From an uncultured Alphaproteobacteria bacterium (GTDB lineage: Bacteria > Pseudomonadota > Alphaproteobacteria > Rhodobacterales > Rhodobacteraceae), in assembly GCA_902556405.1 (NCBI GenBank), contig CACDWF010000012.1, forward strand, positions 1 to 45,018: a stretch of 45,018 nucleotides of DNA. The letters run 5' to 3'. The notes under the pieces are model-generated. The model saw only the letters and a program-made list of their open reading frames with translations, was not told the origin of the DNA and searched no databases. Below, piece by piece: positions 35,345-43,520 of the stretch. Position 1 is the stretch's first letter, and each line of letters starts with the position of its first letter. Both the position numbers and the translations under genes were made by a program.

Positions 35345-36162
35345 ATTTTAACCCTTAAGCTCTGTTGCTGGACTTTAATAGCTGTTTTAATGCTATTATT
35401 CTCACTTTCAAATTGTATGCCATGTAGCGGCTTGGCGTCTTTATAGTCAAATCCAGTTGCAAGAACAATATAATTTTCATCGACAATAATATTATTCGAA
35501 ACATCAATACCTACCCAACCTAAGTTATTGACATAAACCTCAGTCCATGCATGGGTTGCTTCTTGATCTTCTTTGTCGTTCATTTTTAGATATCCACTCA
35601 CATAGCGAGCAGGGTAATTTAGTTCTCTCATACAAGAAATAAAAATATGCGAAAAGTCTTGGCATACTCCTGTCTTTAGCAAAAAAGCTTCCTCTGCCGT
35701 AGTATCGATCTTGGTAGTCCCAATACTGTAAGTTAACAGTTTCTTTAGACACTTCGCAACGTCATAAACTAGGTCTAGATCGGAGACAATATCATCTGAA
35801 AATTGTTTGCAAAATTCCCTAATACTTCTTCCTGGCTTTGCTAGATCTGTGTGCCTTTTAAACAACCAATAAGGAATTTCCGATAGATCATTAACCACTC
35901 CGATTGTTTGTCTAATCCCAACAACTCCTTCTGCACTAATGGAAATTGTTTTAATGTCTTTTTCAAATGTTAATAGACAGCAGAAGTTTCCATGATGATC
36001 AAAATACTCAGTTTCTTTTCTCGCTCCCTTTAAAATAATATCCCAAGTAATTATTTTCTGTTTCTCGTTTTCCTTTGGGGTCAGCCTTAGACGTTGTATC
36101 CCATACAATGGTGGTTTTGAAAATTCAAACTCCACAAAATTTTTGATTGCCACTTCTATCAT
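35341..36162 (-). CDS. Transglutaminase-like cysteine protease
   Basis: A 273-residue protein with an N-terminal beta domain (about 1-100) and a transglutaminase-like core. The triad is C167 in TGVCQDFSH, H204 in ATHAWTEVY and D220 in GWVGIDVSNN. Bacterial members act as peptidases or amidases rather than crosslinkers. It overlaps the alpha-E gene upstream and the Anbu gene downstream by 4 nt each, so translation is coupled through the operon. Confidence 0.9.
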   Translation of the reverse strand: MIEVAIKNFVEFEFSKPPLYGIQRLRLTPKENEKQKIITWDIILKGARKETEYFDHHGNFCCLLTFEKDIKTISISAEGVVGIRQTIGVVNDLSEIPYWLFKRHTDLAKPGRSIREFCKQFSDDIVSDLDLVYDVAKCLKKLLTYSIGTTKIDTTAEEAFLLKTGVCQDFSHIFISCMRELNYPARYVSGYLKMNDKEDQEATHAWTEVYVNNLGWVGIDVSNNIIVDENYIVLATGFDYKDAKPLHGIQFESENNSIKTAIKVQQQSLRVKI

Positions 36163-37100
36163 TTGTAAAACCTAAAATCTTTTTCTATTTGTGCTGATAT
36201 TGCATTAAATTTAGCTATAAAGTTTAATAAAAATTCGTGGAGTCCTTTTTTAAAAACGTTTTCTATTAACATGTTTTCAAGGTACCTCGAAAACTCCAAG
36301 CTTATTTCAAAGCTTGGAAAGGTATTGATATAAAAACTTGATAAACTATTTAGGTTGTTGCTTATATTTTTGCTGCAAAAATTGAGAGATCTTGGAAGTC
36401 TTGAGTCAAGGATCAAATAATTACATATTCCTAGAGGATTAAGCTCATTCTCATTGAGCCATCTATATGATTGATAAGCGGAAACTGATCTCAAAATATT
36501 TTCCCACTGGCTAATATCTACACTTGAACCTACATAACTTACCGCTGGAAGTAGTATGTGATACTTCATATCCAGTATTCTTGCTGTATTATCGCCCCTC
36601 TCGATAAAAGTTCCAAGTCTGGCAAAATCATAGACATCATTTCTTAACATAGTACCGTGCAAACAACCTCTAACAAGTGCGCTTTGACGTTGAATAGTGT
36701 CGAGTGTTTTTGGTAACGCTGCTTCAGTGACTGGCCTTCTCAAAAGATCTTTTAGATTGAAGTAAATTTCATTTACAGACTCAAAGACTTCCTTTGTCAG
36801 TACGGTTCTTATCATCCTGGCATTCAGTCTGGCTTGTTTAACAGAAGAAAGAACTGATGAAGGATTTTCTTTATCTCTCAAGATAAAGTTAGTAACGTTA
36901 GCAGAATTGCATTCACTATAATTTTTATCAAATATCGGTTTAATTGAGGCTGCCGTAAGAACAGAATCCCAATCTTGAGACCCATAGTCGCTTTGGGTTA
37001 TTGATATTCGTAATCCTGCTCTTAATAGTCTAGCACTATTCTCACATCTCTCAAGGTACCTAAACATCCAATATATTCCGGCTGCATTACGTCCAAGCAT
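36159..37100 (-). CDS. Alpha-E domain protein (DUF403)
   Basis: A 313-residue all-helical protein beginning MLGRNAAGIYWMFRYLERCENSAR, the classic alpha-E start. No enzyme motif is known for this family, which accompanies circularly permuted ATP-grasp proteins. I chose ATG at 37100 over 37139 because GGAGGAA lies 9 nt upstream within the end of the ATP-grasp gene, and the shorter protein matches the family N-terminus. The start is 1 nt after the ATP-grasp stop. Confidence 0.9.
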   Translation of the reverse strand: MLGRNAAGIYWMFRYLERCENSARLLRAGLRISITQSDYGSQDWDSVLTAASIKPIFDKNYSECNSANVTNFILRDKENPSSVLSSVKQARLNARMIRTVLTKEVFESVNEIYFNLKDLLRRPVTEAALPKTLDTIQRQSALVRGCLHGTMLRNDVYDFARLGTFIERGDNTARILDMKYHILLPAVSYVGSSVDISQWENILRSVSAYQSYRWLNENELNPLGICNYLILDSRLPRSLNFCSKNISNNLNSLSSFYINTFPSFEISLEFSRYLENMLIENVFKKGLHEFLLNFIAKFNAISAQIEKDFRFYK

Positions 37101-37101
37101 C

Positions 37102-38520
37102 CTATTCTTCCTCCAAAACCCAAGTATCTTTAGTGCCACCTCCTTGTGAAGAATTTACCACTAGTGAACCTTTTTTCAATGCTACTCGGGTAAGGCCACC
37201 AGGAGTGACGAAGACACTATTAGGAGAGACAAGAGCAAATGGTCTAAGGTCAACATGCCGAGGGGTCAGACCCGATTTCTTTAAAATTGGAACTGTTGAT
37301 AATGATAAGGTAGGTTGGGCTATATAATTTGATGGGTTCCTGAGGAGCTTACTTTTAAATATTGAAATTTCTTTTTTTGATGCCGTAGGGCCTATTAACA
37401 TTCCATAACCACCGGAGCCATGAACCTCTTTTATAACCAGACTGGCTATATTCTGTAATACGTACTGAAGATGATCTTTTTCTGAACATCGCCACGTCTC
37501 TACATTTTTTAAAATAGCATTCTGTCCAGTGTAGAATTTAATTATTTTGGGCATAAAAGAATAAATTGCCTTATCATCCGCTATTCCTGTCCCAGGTGCA
37601 TTGGCTATTGTTATGGACCCTGATTTATATATATCCATTATTCCCGGAACACCAAGACGCGAGTCTTCTTTAAATGAAAGAGGATCTAAAAACATATCAT
37701 CTACACGTCTATAGAGAACATCAATTGTCTTATATCCCTGAGTAGTTCTCATAGCCACTTTCCCATCAACTATCTGAAGGTCTTGAGATTCAACTAATTC
37801 AACCCCCATTTGGTCGGCGAGAAAGGAGTGCTCAAAATAAGCTGAGTTATAAATCCCTGGGGTTAAAACAGCAACAGTACAATTTTCATCTGCCAGGTGA
37901 GGATGGGATGCCTTTAGAGCTTTAATTAACTCTGAGGGATATTCAGTAACAGATCTTACTTTAATTTTAGAAAATAATTCTGGAAACATATTATACATTG
38001 TTTCTCTGTTCTCAATCATGTAAGAGACCCCTGAGGGCGTTCTAACGTTATCTTCAAGCACTAGAAATTCTTTTTCAGAGGTTCTTACGAGATCAATGCC
38101 GGCAATGTGCGTATAGATTCCGTTCGGCGGAGTGAAGCCAATCATCTCTGGTAAAAATGCATCATTTTGGTTTATCAGACCATGAGGAATTATATTGGCT
38201 TTAATTATCTCCTGTTGATGATATATATCAAAAAGGAAAGAATTGATGGCTCTTACTCTTTGTTCCACCCCTTTCTTTATCATCCTCCACTCTTCATCGC
38301 CTAAAATTCGAGGAATTAAATCGAATGGAATAAGTTTTTCGGTTTCTTCTTTTTCACTATAAACATTAAAAGTAATACCCGTCCGTCTAAATACGTTTTC
38401 AGCTTCATCTTTACGCTTAACAATATTTTTTTGTTCCGGTGAATTAAGCCAGCTATAGTATTTTCTATAGCATGATCTTGTGGTCTCGCTATCTGCAAAC
38501 ATTTCGTCAAAAAACGACAT
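37102..38520 (-). CDS. Circularly permuted ATP-grasp ligase (DUF404/DUF407)
   Basis: A 472-residue predicted amide- or peptide-bond-forming ligase. Diagnostic blocks are GVSYMIENRETM, VLTPGIYNSAYFEHSFLA, VLYRRVDDMFLDP, NAPGTGIADDKAIYSFMP, VIKEVHGSGGYGMLIG (nucleotide loop) and VDLRPFALV. The C-terminal SSQGGGTKDTWVL is usual for the family. It is first in the operon with alpha-E, transglutaminase and Anbu, and these have been proposed to make and break a modified peptide. The promoter in 38521-38686 could not be assigned. Confidence 0.92.
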   Translation of the reverse strand: MSFFDEMFADSETTRSCYRKYYSWLNSPEQKNIVKRKDEAENVFRRTGITFNVYSEKEETEKLIPFDLIPRILGDEEWRMIKKGVEQRVRAINSFLFDIYHQQEIIKANIIPHGLINQNDAFLPEMIGFTPPNGIYTHIAGIDLVRTSEKEFLVLEDNVRTPSGVSYMIENRETMYNMFPELFSKIKVRSVTEYPSELIKALKASHPHLADENCTVAVLTPGIYNSAYFEHSFLADQMGVELVESQDLQIVDGKVAMRTTQGYKTIDVLYRRVDDMFLDPLSFKEDSRLGVPGIMDIYKSGSITIANAPGTGIADDKAIYSFMPKIIKFYTGQNAILKNVETWRCSEKDHLQYVLQNIASLVIKEVHGSGGYGMLIGPTASKKEISIFKSKLLRNPSNYIAQPTLSLSTVPILKKSGLTPRHVDLRPFALVSPNSVFVTPGGLTRVALKKGSLVVNSSQGGGTKDTWVLEEE

Positions 38521-38686
38521 TTAGAACTCTATTTATGAAATGATTAACTTTGTTTAAATTGTGAATAACTTTTCTAGAAAACACAAATATTACCTTGCGT
38601 AAGCGCCGAAGTAGACTTATACAGACAAAATACCAAAGGTGAAAATAATCTAAATTTTAGGAATTGTAATAATCTGATCCTACAAG

Positions 38687-39769
38687 CTAAATACAGTACT
38701 TATTCACTACTTTTTCGTTCCATTCAATACCAATACCGGGTTTATTAGGAATGTGAACATTTCCATCAGCAATATTAAATGGATCTAATAATATTTCATC
38801 TGCCCAATCAAGCCATTCTAACCAGTGTGCAGATTGAGATACTCTCATTACATGAGAACCGACCTCAGGATAAAAATGCGTGGAGATGGGAATACCTCCT
38901 GCATCCGCAATCGCTGCAGATTTTATCCACCCAGTTACTCCACCAATTCTCATAAAGTCAGGCATCACCAAGTCCGAAGCCTTTTTTTCAATAGCTTTGT
39001 ATAGCTCTCTGGGTCCATAAAAGTTTTCACCTAATTGTATAGGCGTTTTTATTTCTCTTGTTAATTGGGAGTAGCCTTCTAGGTTATCGTAAATAAGTGG
39101 TTCTTCAATCCACGTCAAATCAAACTGATCAAGTACTCTACATCTATTTAGAGCTTCTTCCAGAGATAAACACTGATTAAAATCAACCATAATATTAACT
39201 TCCGCTCCAACAGTTTTTTTTACAGTTTCAATAGCTCTTAAATCGTCATTGAAACTATCTCTCCCTAATCGCATTTTTATTGCCGAAAAGTTACCTTGCT
39301 CAATTAATAGTTTTGCCTCCTTTGTAAGAACATTACCCTTTTCTAACCATAGCCCATTACTGTTATAGGCCTTAACTGGTCCGACGGTACCTCCCAAGTA
39401 GCAGCATAAAGGTTGAGAAGCCGCTTTGGATACAGCATCCCAGATAGCCATATCTACCCCAGACACGGCCGTAAGGGATAATCCTTCATACCCTATAAAA
39501 TGTAACGATTGTCTCATAAGCTCAAAATTATCGAAGGGAGCTAATTCTTTGTTGCGTAGTACATCATTGAAGTCATCAATGATTGAGCTGATATATTTTA
39601 GGGATTTTTCTATATAGGGTTGCAAATAGCTTCTGCCAACAATCCCCTCATTTGTATAAAGATCAATAATTAGAATAGGCCATTCCTTAATGTAAGCGAT
39701 TTTAGCTTTAATAGGTCTTTTGAGTGTCAAAATTACTGAACGTGATCTTATTTCTTTAAAAGTTAACAC
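38687..39769 (-). CDS. Mandelate racemase-family enzyme with K-to-R substitution
   Basis: A 360-residue enolase-superfamily enzyme very close in layout to Pseudomonas mandelate racemase. Metal ligands D196 (MVDFNQ), E222 (WIEEP) and E248 (LGENF) and the D271/H298 dyad (MPDFMRIGGVTGW; STHFYPE) are conserved with a one-residue numbering offset. The KxK motif is K165-M-R167, so the equivalent of catalytic Lys166 is arginine. The C-terminal NKPGIGIEWNEK also matches. Racemisation as in the type enzyme is therefore doubtful, and another proton-abstraction reaction is possible. Divergent from the YHYH gene. Confidence 0.87.
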   Translation of the reverse strand: MLTFKEIRSRSVILTLKRPIKAKIAYIKEWPILIIDLYTNEGIVGRSYLQPYIEKSLKYISSIIDDFNDVLRNKELAPFDNFELMRQSLHFIGYEGLSLTAVSGVDMAIWDAVSKAASQPLCCYLGGTVGPVKAYNSNGLWLEKGNVLTKEAKLLIEQGNFSAIKMRLGRDSFNDDLRAIETVKKTVGAEVNIMVDFNQCLSLEEALNRCRVLDQFDLTWIEEPLIYDNLEGYSQLTREIKTPIQLGENFYGPRELYKAIEKKASDLVMPDFMRIGGVTGWIKSAAIADAGGIPISTHFYPEVGSHVMRVSQSAHWLEWLDWADEILLDPFNIADGNVHIPNKPGIGIEWNEKVVNKYCI

Positions 39770-39873
39770 TTTTACAAACTCCTTTTAAGAACCAAAAATT
39801 TTAGCTATCGTAAGATATACAATATCACAAATTCATTGAGTTTCCTTTGAAATTATTGTTTTAAATTTTGGTT

Positions 39874-40629
39874 ATGAAAATACTACATTATTTTATTTTT
39901 TTTCTGATAATAAGCGCTTTTTCCGTAAGTGCGGAACATCATACAGTAATCGCTGAGTCGAGAGGTAAAATGAGTTGTATTATCTCCAAGGGTCAGCCCG
40001 ATCATTCAATGGGAAAGTTTCCAAACAGAGCTAATCCTAATAAATTCCAGAAGCAAAAACTTACATTTTGCTTTCCAAAAGTTCCTAGGCTAACAAATTT
40101 TGTTACTAGAGGATTAATGACCGTTGGTGTTGCCCTAAATGGCATTCCAATTCGCCCATATACCGCGGACTATTTTGATCCCAATGCAACTAGAGGTTTC
40201 AGTAAAAATCCGTCTAGTGGCTGGAGAAAACAGGCGATGTTCAACCCACGAAGTCTCGGTATTGATTTACACAACGGGCATGTAGATAAATCTGGTCTAT
40301 ATCATTATCACAAGATAAGAGCTGCCTCAATTGTAGATAAAAAAGAATATATTGTTGGGCATGCGCCGGATGGCTTTAAAATAATGTATAACGAAAGCGA
40401 AAGCTCCTCTTGGAGTTTGAAAAAAGGATTGCGAAGTACTGCTCCAGGAGGCAAGTTCGATGGAAATTTTGAGGAGGATTTTGAATATATATCGAATAGT
40501 GGGTCACTTGATGAGTGCAATGGAAAAAAAATAAATGGTGTTTATACCTATTTTGCAACTGATACCTATCCGTTTTTCCCTCGTTGTTTTAAGGGAGCTG
40601 TAAATAAAAATTTTATGCGACGAAATTAA
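39874..40629 (+). CDS. Secreted YHYH-domain protein
   Basis: A 251-residue exported protein. Residues 1-20 form a signal peptide ending FSVSA. The name motif YHYH is at 143-146 in SGLYHYHKI, preceded by DLHNGHVD and followed by GHAPDGFKIMY; these His-rich pieces define the YHYH domain and could bind metal. Four cysteines (SCI, FCF, ECNG, RCF) could form two disulfides. The function of the family is unknown. ATG at 39874 gives a proper signal peptide; an upstream in-frame TTG does not improve it. Confidence 0.82.
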   Translation: MKILHYFIFFLIISAFSVSAEHHTVIAESRGKMSCIISKGQPDHSMGKFPNRANPNKFQKQKLTFCFPKVPRLTNFVTRGLMTVGVALNGIPIRPYTADYFDPNATRGFSKNPSSGWRKQAMFNPRSLGIDLHNGHVDKSGLYHYHKIRAASIVDKKEYIVGHAPDGFKIMYNESESSSWSLKKGLRSTAPGGKFDGNFEEDFEYISNSGSLDECNGKKINGVYTYFATDTYPFFPRCFKGAVNKNFMRRN

Positions 40630-40681
40630 TTTAACGAAAATTTAAATTGTGAACTTTTAAATTTTTATTTAATGTTTAAAC

Positions 40682-41617
40682 ATGCAACACGCAAAAAAAT
40701 ATTTTTCTTCTGATGAAATAAGACCTTTAGCTCGAAGATCTAATTTCATGGGAACGTTTTTAGTATCCCATTGCTTTTCTACTATAGCATTAGCAATATT
40801 TGTTTTTTCTATTTGGCCTAACATATTCACTTTTGTATTAGCGGTAATGGTTATAGGTTCTCGCCAATTAGGTCTTGCAATTTTGATGCATGACTCTGCA
40901 CACAGAGCCTTATTTGCAAATGATTTTTTTAACGAGAAAATAGGTTATTGGGTCTGTGGCGCACCAATCCTAGCAGATATGTTTGCTTACCGGCATTATC
41001 ATTTGATGCATCATAAACATACTCAAACCGAAAAAGATCCAGACCTCAATCTATCGAAGCCGTTTCCTACATCTATCAGAAGTATAATAAGAAGAATAAT
41101 TAGAGATTTAACTGGCCAAACTGGCATTAAATCAATTTACAACCAAATAAGAACAGCATTTAAATTAGCTTTTGATAAAGATGCAATTGACAGCTTAACA
41201 AAGCAACCTCAGAGCTTTAAAGGAAACTCTATCTCTCAACCAATAATAGCAAACCTTCTATTATTTATAGTCATGTGGATCGCCGGTGAATGGTGGTGGT
41301 GGTTTGCTTTTTGGCTCCTCCCGTTGGTAACATGGTTTCAGTTAGTCGTAAGAATAAGAAGCATGGCTGAACATGCAGCAACTGATTTTTCAGATAATGA
41401 GCTTCAAAATGTGAGAACAACATACGCAAATCCGATTATCCGTCTTTTTTTAGCTCCCTACTGGGTAAACTACCATTTGGAGCATCACTTGATAATGCAT
41501 GTTCCATGTTGGCGTTTGAAAAAAGTACACTCTTTATTGCTTAAAAAAGGATATGCAGACAGAATGAAAGTTTCAAAAAATTATTTTGATGTTTTTAAAC
41601 AAGTTACTACAAATTAA
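40682..41617 (+). CDS. Membrane fatty acid desaturase-family protein
   Basis: A 311-residue diiron membrane enzyme. The three histidine boxes are HDSAH (H70-H74), HLMHHKHT (from H107) and HLEHH near the C-terminus. About four hydrophobic helices surround them (FLVSHCFSTIALAIFVF; VLAVMVIG; LLFIVMWIAG; FAFWLLPL). It may desaturate or hydroxylate a lipid; a ketolase/hydroxylase of the same superfamily is an alternative. It starts 52 nt after the YHYH gene. Confidence 0.87.
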   Translation: MQHAKKYFSSDEIRPLARRSNFMGTFLVSHCFSTIALAIFVFSIWPNIFTFVLAVMVIGSRQLGLAILMHDSAHRALFANDFFNEKIGYWVCGAPILADMFAYRHYHLMHHKHTQTEKDPDLNLSKPFPTSIRSIIRRIIRDLTGQTGIKSIYNQIRTAFKLAFDKDAIDSLTKQPQSFKGNSISQPIIANLLLFIVMWIAGEWWWWFAFWLLPLVTWFQLVVRIRSMAEHAATDFSDNELQNVRTTYANPIIRLFLAPYWVNYHLEHHLIMHVPCWRLKKVHSLLLKKGYADRMKVSKNYFDVFKQVTTN

Positions 41618-42021
41618 TGAACGGTTCATTGGCCTAAAACAACGCATGCTCATTAGATCGAAAAACTTTCGTTATATTTGCTACTTTAATTTAATATCTC
41701 TCTATTAAGACGCTCAAGAATAAAAGGTATTAAAAATCACTAAGACATTTTATGTATCTTCTACAATATGTCGCTAAATTCAGCTACAGCATCATTGGAA
41801 GTTAAGTAATATTGAGGCAAAATTTGCTGATTGTTATTTTTCCTGCAGAAAGTCTTTTGGGTTTTGCTTCGATGTATAAATAAAACATCAAACCAAGAAA
41901 TACGGCCTAACTGTCTGACTTATTAGTTGCCTAAATTTCACAGAAATTGTGTGAGGCATTTCAATTATTTTAAAAAAGTTTAAACTAAATTTTCTAGTTA
42001 GAATCGCAAAGGGATTTTAAA
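41618..42021. other. 404-bp intergenic region with inverted repeats
   Basis: No credible gene was found in any frame; open stretches are under about 30 codons. It holds TGAAC-G-GTTCA just after the desaturase stop, and at 41928-41958 a foldable segment TGCCT...AGGCA enclosing AATTTC-ACA-GAAATT (41934-41948), the same half-sites as the repeat at 5835. GTTTAAAC at 41978-41985 is another palindrome. A TAGAAT box at 41999-42004 could serve the next gene. Confidence 0.4.
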
Positions 42022-42324
42022 ATGTCAGAGCAAGAAGTATGGAGTGTTATTAAATACAAACCTAAGGATGGTTGTGAAGAGGCATTTATTAAAGAGCTCA
42101 AAAGACTTGAGAAAATCATGAAGGAAACCAAATCATATAGTTTTCTCAATACCTTTATAAGACTAGAAACTGGAGAATTTGTACAAATTGCAAAAATGCC
42201 AAACTTGGATGCTTTATTAGATGGACAAGTAGCCGGCTTAGAATGGTTGGATAGCGTTGACCATTTACTCGAAAGGTACGAAAATGACAGTAGAACGGAC
42301 TCATTTTCAGGATTTGTTATATAA
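42022..42324 (+). CDS. Small ABM-like dimeric barrel protein
   Basis: A 100-residue soluble protein with the strand-helix-strand pattern of antibiotic-biosynthesis-monooxygenase-like dimeric alpha/beta barrels: EVWSVIKYKPKDGCEEAFIKEL, then SFLNTFIRLETGEFVQIAKM. No catalytic residue can be named. AAAGGGA lies upstream of the ATG. It precedes an SDR by 57 nt and may be co-transcribed. Confidence 0.62.
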   Translation: MSEQEVWSVIKYKPKDGCEEAFIKELKRLEKIMKETKSYSFLNTFIRLETGEFVQIAKMPNLDALLDGQVAGLEWLDSVDHLLERYENDSRTDSFSGFVI

Positions 42325-42381
42325 TTGCTCAAAAATAGTTTTAGTTGAAAATGGAAATCATAGGTGTTTAGGAGTTAAATA

Positions 42382-43293
42382 ATGCAGAAAACAGCAATAG
42401 TCACAGGAGCATCGAGAGGCTTCGGAAGAGGAATTGCATCCGTACTTTCTATGGAAGGAGAGTATAAAGTATTTGCCACCGCAAGAAACAAAGCCGCTTT
42501 AGATAGTTTAAAAAAGGAAGTCGATGAGTTTAAAGGCGCTGGTGAAGTAATCCCTTACGTTTTAGATCAAAATAATGACAAAGAGGTTGAAAAATTTTCT
42601 GAGGAAATAACGAATGGCAATAATAAAATAGATCTTTTAGTTAACAGCGCATATCAAGGTTTAATCGCTATGACACCTCATTTTGGGAAGCGCTTTTGGG
42701 AAAGACCTATATCTGTATATGATGGACATATGAATGTAGGAGTTCGAAGCTCATATGTGATGAGCAAACTGATTGTTCCAAATATGATTAGCAACAAAAG
42801 TGGATTGATATTGCAAATCTCGAGTTACGGGGGCTTTGTTTACCTTTTTGATGCTGGATATGGAGTTGCTCATGCTGCAATGGACCGTTTAAGTTATGAT
42901 ATGGCTACAGAATTAAAGGATCATAACGTAAGAGCCATAACAATGCATCCCGGTGCAGGTCAAACGGAAATTACCGCTTTTCCTGATGGTGAAAGTCCTA
43001 CCTACGTAGGTCGGGCGGTACTATCACTTATGGAGCAAGCTGATGAAAAATTTCTTGATAAGACGAATGGCAAAACAGTCTTTACTATCGATCTTGCAAA
43101 AAAATTTGGTTTCAAGGAGGATTATGACGCAGATGGCTCTGTTAACGATGCCCGTTACGAAGGGTCAATGGAGTATAAAAAAATGATGCTGAGCACATTA
43201 CCTCAGTATGATATGGAGACTCCATTGCCAAATTATAGCGACACCAATAATGAGGGATTTGCAGATCTTTTTAAGGGAGCAAAACAAAAATAA
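42382..43293 (+). CDS. SDR-family protein, DHRS1-like, with YxxxH site
   Basis: This 303-residue short-chain dehydrogenase resembles the DHRS1 group: TGASRGFGRGIA at about 8-19, a long insertion with YQGLIAMTPHFGKRFWE, serines S147/S148 (LQISSYGG), and VRAITMHPGAG. The catalytic motif reads Y160-G-V-A-H164, so the usual lysine is histidine. Either the chemistry is altered or catalysis is lost. TAGGAG lies 8 nt before the ATG. Confidence 0.82.
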   Translation: MQKTAIVTGASRGFGRGIASVLSMEGEYKVFATARNKAALDSLKKEVDEFKGAGEVIPYVLDQNNDKEVEKFSEEITNGNNKIDLLVNSAYQGLIAMTPHFGKRFWERPISVYDGHMNVGVRSSYVMSKLIVPNMISNKSGLILQISSYGGFVYLFDAGYGVAHAAMDRLSYDMATELKDHNVRAITMHPGAGQTEITAFPDGESPTYVGRAVLSLMEQADEKFLDKTNGKTVFTIDLAKKFGFKEDYDADGSVNDARYEGSMEYKKMMLSTLPQYDMETPLPNYSDTNNEGFADLFKGAKQK

Positions 43294-43295
43294 AA

Positions 43296-43466
43296 TTAAC
43301 TTGCAGATTTCCAAGAACGCAATTTCGCTAATATTTGGCGTTTCGTATTTGTTTTAAGAATGATCCTACAAACTTTGGAATAGTGTTTCCCATGAAAGGT
43401 TTCTAACCAACTATCTGGTGCTAGCTTTGTAATGAAGACCTTCTTAAACTCGTGCGAATGTAGCAC
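43296..43466 (-). CDS. Possible small basic protein, 56 residues
   Basis: An open frame from GTG at 43466 fills most of the gap between the SDR and cyclase genes. The predicted product is Lys/Arg/His-rich (for example SWLETFHGKHYSKVCRIILK) and protein-like in composition, but no ribosome site is visible and I do not recognise the family. It may be a real small gene, a gene fragment or chance. Confidence 0.25.
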   Translation of the reverse strand: MLHSHEFKKVFITKLAPDSWLETFHGKHYSKVCRIILKTNTKRQILAKLRSWKSAS

Positions 43467-43520
43467 CCTGCCGGTTTGATTTTAGGATAAGTGGATAATT
43501 CCTGTTAATTTGTCAAATTA

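Noticed and set aside
37101..37139. Longer alpha-E start overlapping the ATP-grasp gene
   Set aside because: GGAGGAA and the family-typical MLGRNA start support ATG at 37100.
41772..41890. Minus-strand frames in the 41.6-42.0 kb gap that look slightly protein-like
   Set aside because: They are shorter than about 30 codons, interrupted, and match no family I recognise; a decayed gene remains possible but unsupported.
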